Made by a program: the position numbers and the translations under genes. From contig NZ_QFBC01000010.1 in NCBI RefSeq assembly GCF_003122325.1, positions 62,001 to 126,000 on the forward strand: a stretch of 64,000 nt of DNA, in the 5' to 3' direction. The notes under the pieces are model-generated. The model had not been told where the DNA came from and did not search any database. It saw only the letters and a program-made list of their open reading frames with translations. Position 1 is the first letter of the stretch; each line of letters begins with the position of its first letter. The DNA comes from Rhizobium album (GTDB taxonomy: Bacteria > Pseudomonadota > Alphaproteobacteria > Rhizobiales > Rhizobiaceae). Positions 58,693 through 64,000 of the stretch are shown here, piece after piece.

Positions 58693-59197
58693 TCATGCCC
58701 CCAAATCAATTGACCGTTGTTGCCCGTCACAGGGTGTTCGCCCGAGAATCCGACAACTTCGTGCCACGCCCTACTAAAACGCCATTAAGGTTAATGAAGT
58801 GTTTACTTTGGTTAACCAAATGGCTCGGAAGGCGAATTTTTCTTTTCGCGAATCAAATCGCCCTTGCCGATTCCGCGCTTAGAATCAGAGCCTTGCGGCA
58901 TTCGCAAGACATGGCATGTCACAGCCGTGATAAAAGCGATCAACGGGCAATGCCGCCCTGCCCGTCACCGCGGAGCCCGCAGGCCGGGGCGATTCGGCTG
59001 CCCGATTCGGGACAGAATTCGGGAGCATCCATGAAGCAGCCCGAAATCGGGCAGCCGGACAGGTTGAAACTTTATACCAAAGCCGTATGGGCGAAATTGG
59101 CGTTTCTTGCGTTTTTGCCATTTCGCAATTCCTAAAATTGAATTAAGGAACCGATAGCCCTCCCAAGGCTGAAAAAACATTCCCGATAGGAAAAACA
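58693..59197. other. 505-bp divergent intergenic region with a long inverted repeat
   Basis: This region lies between divergent ddlB and the MFS gene and must hold both promoters. The most evident structure is the inverted repeat at 58996-59056. Open frames across it lack any coding character. Confidence 0.5.
58996..59056. repeat. Long inverted repeat, possible cruciform or RNA hairpin
   Basis: The left arm GGCTGCCCGATTCGGG (58996-59011) and the right arm CCCGAAATCGGGCAGCC (59040-59056) are complementary except for one extra base, with 28 bases between them. No T run follows on either side, so it is not a standard terminator. It lies 142 bases before the MFS start codon. Confidence 0.7.
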
Positions 59198-60502
59198 ATG
59201 TCTGACGCGATATCCCGCATATCGCCGGCCGCTGACTCCCCGAACGATGTAAAGACAAATTCGCCTGCACGAGTTCTGATAGCCAGCCTGGTCGGCACAA
59301 CGATCGAATTCTTCGATTTCTATGTCTATGCCACCGCGGCGGTTCTGGTGTTCCCGCACCTCTTCTTCCCCGCCAGCGATCCCACCTCGGCGATGCTGCA
59401 ATCCTTCGCCACCTTCTCGATCGCTTTTTTCGCCCGTCCCGTCGGCGCCCTGATCTTCGGGCATTTCGGCGACCGCATCGGCCGCAAGGCGACGCTCGTC
59501 GCTGCACTGATGACCATGGGACTTTCCACCGTGCTGATCGGCCTGCTGCCCGGTTATGAGTCCGTCGGCGTGCTCGCGCCGCTGCTGCTCGCCTTGTGCC
59601 GCTTCGGCCAGGGTCTCGGCCTCGGCGGCGAATGGGGCGGCGCCGTGCTGCTCGCCACCGAAAACGCACCGCCGGAGAAACGCAGCTGGTACGCCATGTT
59701 CCCGCAGCTCGGCGCACCGATCGGCTTCATCCTGTCTGCCGGCTTCTTCCTCATCCTCTCGGAGACGATGACCAAGGACACCTTTATGAGCTACGGATGG
59801 CGCATCCCCTTCGTCGCCAGCCTGGCGCTGGTGGCCGTCGGCCTCTACGTCCGCCTCAACATCACCGAGACGCCGGAATTCCAGAAAGCGCTGGACAAGC
59901 AGGAACGGGTCGCCGTGCCGATCACGGAGATCCTCAGGTCGCACAAGCGCAGCCTGGTTCTCGGCACCTTCGTCGCCGTCGCCACCTTCGTGCTTTTCTA
60001 CCTGATGACCGTGTTCACCCTGTCCTGGGGCACGACGAAGCTCGGTTATTCGCGGGAACAGTTCCTGGTGGTGCAGCTCGTCGGCGTCGTCTTCTTCGGC
60101 CTGACGATTCCGATCGCCGGCCTGCTGTCGGACCGCTTCTCGCGCCGCCGGGTGCTGATCCTGACGACCATCGGCATCGCCGTCTTCGGCCTGTTCTACT
60201 CGACGCTGCTGGAAGGCGGCATCGTCGGCGCCTTCGCCTGCTCGATCATCGGCCTGGCGCTGATGGGCTTCACCTACGGTCCGATCGGCGCAGCCCTTGC
60301 CGCTCCCTTCCCGACCGGCGTGCGCTACACCGGCGCCTCGATGACCTTCAACCTCGCCAGCATCTTCGGCGCATCGCTGGCGCCGTTCATCGCGACGTCG
60401 CTGGCGACGAGCTACAGCCTGACCTATGTCGGCTATTATCTCGCCGCAGCCGCTGCCATATCGCTGCTGTGCATCGTATTGTCGGGTCACGAAGAGATCT
60501 GA
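59198..60502 (+). CDS. MFS transporter, metabolite:H+ symporter (MHS) family
   Basis: A 434-aa inner-membrane transporter with 12 predicted helices. MHS-type signatures are IASLVGTTIEFFDFYVYATA near residue 30, the MFS loop GHFGDRIGRKATLV and LALCRFGQGLGLGGEWGGA. Relatives move shikimate, alpha-ketoglutarate, proline/betaine or other organic acids; the substrate here is unclear. The ATG at 59198 is preceded by a GATAGGAAA stretch. It is followed by a strong terminator, so it is a single-gene transcript on the opposite strand to its mur/fts neighbours. Confidence 0.9.
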   Translation: MSDAISRISPAADSPNDVKTNSPARVLIASLVGTTIEFFDFYVYATAAVLVFPHLFFPASDPTSAMLQSFATFSIAFFARPVGALIFGHFGDRIGRKATLVAALMTMGLSTVLIGLLPGYESVGVLAPLLLALCRFGQGLGLGGEWGGAVLLATENAPPEKRSWYAMFPQLGAPIGFILSAGFFLILSETMTKDTFMSYGWRIPFVASLALVAVGLYVRLNITETPEFQKALDKQERVAVPITEILRSHKRSLVLGTFVAVATFVLFYLMTVFTLSWGTTKLGYSREQFLVVQLVGVVFFGLTIPIAGLLSDRFSRRRVLILTTIGIAVFGLFYSTLLEGGIVGAFACSIIGLALMGFTYGPIGAALAAPFPTGVRYTGASMTFNLASIFGASLAPFIATSLATSYSLTYVGYYLAAAAAISLLCIVLSGHEEI

Positions 60503-60522
60503 TCGACACGTCTCGTTCCGGA

Positions 60523-60557
60523 GGGCCGCGCGAAACACCGCGCGGCCCTTTCTTTTT
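60523..60557 (+). terminator. Rho-independent terminator of the MFS gene
   Basis: A perfect 10-bp stem GGGCCGCGCG / CGCGCGGCCC with a 6-base loop, followed by TTTCTTTTTG. It lies 21 bases after the MFS stop. Confidence 0.92.
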
Positions 60558-60646
60558 GTCAGGATGACGGGCAGGAGTTGCCGGCGGCCACTTCTCCGCC
60601 CGGCACCACGACCCTATACTGCCCCAACGGGAACCGGAGGACGGAC

Positions 60647-61756
60647 ATGGTCACGCGACGTTCGCTTTTGCTGCAGGGAATGGGAGCCGGCCTCTGGCTG
60701 TCGGCGCCACCGGCGATTCGCCCCGCAGCCGCCACCATGCCGCAGACCGACGTGACTTTTCTCGTCATCAACGACATCCATGCCTGCCGCATGGGCAGCG
60801 GCCTCAGCCCGAATTGCGCCGCCGAGGGCAAGACCGACGCCAACCTGCTGCGCCACATCGCCGCGCTCAACGCCATCACCGGAAAACGCTGGCCGGAGGA
60901 GATCGACGGCAAGGCGACCGGCCTCGCAAGCGCCGGCAAGCCGATCCAACATCCGCACGGCATCGTCGTCTGCGGCGACATCACCGACGACGGCGGCGGC
61001 CAGACGGCGGAGCCCGGCGAAGGCTCGCAACTCCTGCAATTCTCGCACCGCTACCAGCAGGGCCACGGACCGGACTGCGTGCATTACCCCGTCTATGTCG
61101 GGCTCGGGAACCACGATCTCGACCAGGACGGCCGGCCGCCGCAGGTGGACTGGTACCGCGACGAGCTGCGCGACTATGTCCGCTTCAACCACAAGCCCAG
61201 CGTCTTCTTCAAGGCACCCTTCCCCGCCGACAATTACGACGAGGCGTCCGACAATTATTCCTGGAACTGGGACGGGCTGCACCTCATCCAGGCGCAACGT
61301 TTTGCCGGCGATACTGGCAAGGGTGCGGCAAGCGGGCTTGCCTGGCTGAAGAGCGACCTGGCAACTTATGCCGCCGATGGCCGGCCCGTGGTGATCTTCC
61401 AGCACTACGGCTGGGACCATTTTTCGCTGGAACGCTGGGACCCGGAAAAGAAGACCTTCGATCCCGAGGGCAGCGGCCCGCCGCACTGGTGGTCGGATGC
61501 CGACCGGCAGGCTTTCGTCGATACGCTCAAGGGTTACAACATCGCCGCGATCTTCCACGGCCACGAACACGACACGCCGATGATCTACCAATCCGCCGGC
61601 TTCGACATCGTCAAGCCGAAAGCCGCCTACATGGGCGGCTTCGGCCTGGTGCGCATCAGCGGTACGGCGATGGACATCGCACTCGGCGAAGCGTCGGACG
61701 ACAAGGGCGGCGTCCGTTTCCTCGCCGCCCACAGCAAACCGTTGATGACGCGCTGA
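60647..61756 (+). CDS. Tat-exported metallophosphoesterase
   Basis: A 369-aa calcineurin-like phosphoesterase. The N-terminus VTRRSLLLQGMGAGLWLSAP is a twin-arginine signal with a hydrophobic core, so the folded enzyme would be exported by Tat. Metal ligands follow the family order: INDIHACRMG (D and H), VVCGDITDDGG (D), YVGLGNHDLD (N and H), FQHYGWDHF and FHGHEHDTPM. The substrate is unknown. The ATG at 60647 follows an ACCGGAGG site. It converges on murB (stops adjacent at 61756/61757). Confidence 0.87.
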   Translation: MVTRRSLLLQGMGAGLWLSAPPAIRPAAATMPQTDVTFLVINDIHACRMGSGLSPNCAAEGKTDANLLRHIAALNAITGKRWPEEIDGKATGLASAGKPIQHPHGIVVCGDITDDGGGQTAEPGEGSQLLQFSHRYQQGHGPDCVHYPVYVGLGNHDLDQDGRPPQVDWYRDELRDYVRFNHKPSVFFKAPFPADNYDEASDNYSWNWDGLHLIQAQRFAGDTGKGAASGLAWLKSDLATYAADGRPVVIFQHYGWDHFSLERWDPEKKTFDPEGSGPPHWWSDADRQAFVDTLKGYNIAAIFHGHEHDTPMIYQSAGFDIVKPKAAYMGGFGLVRISGTAMDIALGEASDDKGGVRFLAAHSKPLMTR

Positions 61757-62731
61757 TTACTCCGTCGTCGCATCCAGGAAAGGCTCGACCTCACGGCCCG
61801 GCATGAACGTGCCCAGCCGCCTGATCTCCCATTCCAGCTTGATGCCGGAGGTTTCGAACACCCGTCCGCGCACCGTCTCGCCGAGATATTCCAGATCGTA
61901 GCCGGTCGCATGGCCGACATTGATCATGAAGTTGCAATGCAGCGACGACATCTGCGCCCCGCCGATCATCAGGCCGCGGCAACCGGCATCGTCGATCAGC
62001 TTCCAGGCCGAATGGCCCTCCGGGTTCTTGAAGGTGGAGCCGCCGGTCTTTTCCTTGATCGGCTGCACCGTCTCGCGGTGGCTGCGCACGGCATCCATTT
62101 CGGCGCGGATTTTTGCCCGGTCTTCGGGATAACCCTCGAACACGGCATGGGTGAAGATCAGGTCGGCGGCGGCTTGCGAATGGCGATAGCTGTAGCCCAT
62201 CTCGGCATTGCTGAGGACGTGCTTTTCGCCCTTGCGATCGACCGCGTGGATTTCCACCACCCGCATTGCCGTCTCGACGCCGTTGGCGCCGGCATTCATG
62301 CGCAGCGCGCCGCCGATGCTGCCGGGAATGCCGTAATAGAAATGCAGGCCGCCGATGCCGTTGTCGGCGGCCATCGCCGCGACGTTCTTGTCCGGGCAGA
62401 TGGCGCCGGCGCGGATGCGGCTTTCACCGGCGAGTTCGACCTGTCCGAAACCCTTGGCGGACAGGCGGAGCACCACACCCGGAATGCCGCCGTCACGCAC
62501 GAGAAGGTTCGAGCCGACGCCGACGACCGTCAGCGGCACGTCCGCGGGCAGGAATTTCAGGAAGGTGATGAGATCGTCGACGTCATGCGGCTGGAACATC
62601 AGCTCCGCCAGTCCGCCGGCCTGGAACCAGGTCACACGATCCATCGGCGCATCCGGCGTCAGACGGCCACGCAACTGATTGACGCCGTCCCCGAGCGACG
62701 CCAGAAGCTTTTCCCCATTCACCTGTTTCAT
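61757..62731 (-). CDS. murB: UDP-N-acetylenolpyruvoylglucosamine reductase
   Basis: A 324-aa FAD enzyme of UDP-MurNAc synthesis. FAD/substrate motifs are [17 protein letters not shown] and [20 protein letters not shown], catalytic Ser lies in [16 protein letters not shown], and a late conserved block is [16 protein letters not shown]. The ATG at 62731 overlaps the murC stop (ATGA), confirming coupling. A 16-codon upstream extension would lie inside murC and is rejected. Confidence 0.95.
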   Translation of the reverse strand: MKQVNGEKLLASLGDGVNQLRGRLTPDAPMDRVTWFQAGGLAELMFQPHDVDDLITFLKFLPADVPLTVVGVGSNLLVRDGGIPGVVLRLSAKGFGQVELAGESRIRAGAICPDKNVAAMAADNGIGGLHFYYGIPGSIGGALRMNAGANGVETAMRVVEIHAVDRKGEKHVLSNAEMGYSYRHSQAAADLIFTHAVFEGYPEDRAKIRAEMDAVRSHRETVQPIKEKTGGSTFKNPEGHSAWKLIDDAGCRGLMIGGAQMSSLHCNFMINVGHATGYDLEYLGETVRGRVFETSGIKLEWEIRRLGTFMPGREVEPFLDATTE

Positions 62732-64000
62732 GACTTCCCTGAAACGCCTTCCAATTCCTTCGGCAGCGACGCTGCCCATTGCGTTATGTTTCCAGCCCCC
62801 AACAAAACCACGAAATCACCCGGCTGTGCAATGCCTGCTATGATTGATGCCAGTTGATCCGGTGAAGCAAGGTAACGGGCATCACGATGTCCGGCGGATT
62901 TGATGCGCGAGACCAGCGTTTCCGAATCGGCGCCTTCAATCGGATCTTCCCCGGCCGAATAGACCGGGGCGATCAGGATGCAGTCGGCATCGTTGAAGCA
63001 GGCGGCAAAATCCGGCAGCAGGCTGGCAAGCCGGCTGTAGCGATGCGGCTGGTGGACGGCGATGATTCGGCCGGGGCCGGCTTCACGCGCCGCCCGCAGC
63101 ACGGCCTTGATTTCGACGGGATGATGGCCGTAGTCGTCGAACACCTGCACGCCGTTCCATTCGCCGGTAAAGGTGAAGCGCCGCTTGACGCCGCCGAAGG
63201 ACGCCAGCCCCTTGCGGATATCCTCGTCGGAAATGCCCAGCCGGTTGGCGACGGCAATCGCCGCCGTGGCGTTCGAGACGTTGTGCCGGCCCGGCATCGG
63301 CAGCACCAGGTCCTTCATGGCAAAAACCTTGCCGGTGCGGCGGCGGCGGATTTCCACGTCGAAGATCGACTTCGTGCCCTGCATCCGCACATTGGTGAAG
63401 CGGGCATCGGCCTGCGGGTTCTCGCCGTAGGTGATCACTTTCCGGTCCTCGATCTGGCTGACGAGGGCCTGCACCTCCGGATGGTCGAGGCACATGACGC
63501 CGAAACCGTAGAAGGGCACGTTCTCGACGAACTGCCGGAAGGCGGCGCGCACGGCGTCGAAATTGCCGTAATGATCGAGGTGTTCGGGGTCGATGTTGGT
63601 GACGACGGCGACGTCGGCCGGCAGCTTCAGGAAAGTGCCGTCCGATTCGTCGGCCTCGACCACCATCCATTCGCCCTCGCCCATGCGGGCATTGGTGCCG
63701 TAGGCATTGATGATACCGCCGTTGATGACGGTCGGGTCGAGATTGCCGGCCTCGAGCAGCGTCGCGACCATGGAGGTCGTGGTCGTCTTGCCGTGGGTGC
63801 CACCGATGGCGATGGCATTGCGGAAACGCATCAGTTCGGCCAACATCTCGGCGCGGCGTACCACCGGCAGCAGCTTTTCACGGGCAGCGACGAGTTCCGG
63901 GTTGTTCTTGCGGATGGCCGTGGAGACGACGACCACTTCGGCGTCACCGAGATTTTCCGCCTTATGACCGACGAAAACCTCGATGCCCTTGGCGCGCAGG
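62728..64000 (-). CDS. murC: UDP-N-acetylmuramate-L-alanine ligase, N-terminus beyond window
   Basis: The C-terminal about 424 residues of MurC, which adds L-Ala to UDP-MurNAc. The reading frame stays open to the window edge ([18 protein letters not shown] at the end), so the start, with about the first 45-50 residues, is missing. The ATP-binding loop is [19 protein letters not shown], with [29 protein letters not shown] and [13 protein letters not shown] later. It overlaps murB by 4 bases and is part of the mur-fts cluster. Confidence 0.95.
   Translation of the reverse strand, partial: LRAKGIEVFVGHKAENLGDAEVVVVSTAIRKNNPELVAAREKLLPVVRRAEMLAELMRFRNAIAIGGTHGKTTTTSMVATLLEAGNLDPTVINGGIINAYGTNARMGEGEWMVVEADESDGTFLKLPADVAVVTNIDPEHLDHYGNFDAVRAAFRQFVENVPFYGFGVMCLDHPEVQALVSQIEDRKVITYGENPQADARFTNVRMQGTKSIFDVEIRRRRTGKVFAMKDLVLPMPGRHNVSNATAAIAVANRLGISDEDIRKGLASFGGVKRRFTFTGEWNGVQVFDDYGHHPVEIKAVLRAAREAGPGRIIAVHQPHRYSRLASLLPDFAACFNDADCILIAPVYSAGEDPIEGADSETLVSRIKSAGHRDARYLASPDQLASIIAGIAQPGDFVVLLGAGNITQWAASLPKELEGVSGKS

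Overview
The window is alphaproteobacterial, almost certainly Rhizobiaceae (Rhizobium/Agrobacterium/Ensifer type). The evidence is high GC content, a circularly permuted two-piece tmRNA gene beside an alpha-type SspB, an imuA-imuB-dnaE2 cassette under a GTTC-N7-GTTC LexA box, a rhizobial division cluster ending in a long (593 aa) FtsZ, and RIME-like intergenic palindromes.

Layout. (1) 1-7300: a five-gene minus-strand SOS operon, imuA-imuB-dnaE2 followed by two SRAP (HMCES/YedK-type) genes; the first SRAP gene has lost its catalytic residues. (2) 7300-13900: accessory DNA. A 3780-bp IS66-family element (8291-12070) with imperfect terminal inverted repeats and a perfect 8-bp target duplication carries a class V aminotransferase passenger gene. 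It splits a gene for a periplasmic ClpP-like protein. A frameshifted receiver-like pseudogene and about 1 kb of apparently gene-free DNA follow. (3) 13901-20093: the right end of an integrated element. It has three overlapping tyrosine-recombinase-like genes, a small helical protein and a complete permuted tmRNA gene with its own promoter. It abuts the T-loop of the resident tmRNA gene, whose 5' acceptor half is missing. The left end of this element was not found, so everything from 1 to 20093 may be island DNA. (4) 20100-47300: ordinary chromosome. Genes include sspB, an AsmA-like protein, an FAD dehydrogenase, an OmpA lipoprotein, an adenosine/adenine deaminase, UvrD helicase, an L,D-transpeptidase, an amidase, pncA, panC-panB, azlC-azlD, aminopeptidase P, a probable sRNA with anti-Shine-Dalgarno loops, prmA, a SCO1 protein, a chemoreceptor-cheW pair and creA. 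(5) 47300-64000: cell-envelope and division genes on the minus strand: murC-murB, ddlB-ftsQ-ftsA-ftsZ, lpxC, bamD, recN and ligA. A plus-strand MFS transporter and a Tat-exported phosphoesterase interrupt the block between murB and ddlB.

How the genes work together. The imu operon links mutagenic translesion synthesis with proteins of the family that shields abasic sites in single-stranded DNA. The tmRNA genes and SspB belong to trans-translation and ClpXP delivery, and the island has replaced or duplicated the tmRNA part. The mur/dd/fts/lpxC/bamD block covers peptidoglycan precursor synthesis, the division ring, lipid A commitment and outer-membrane protein assembly.

Limits: functions are assigned by reading motifs, with no database search. 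Start codons are argued from overlaps, ribosome-binding sites and family N-termini.
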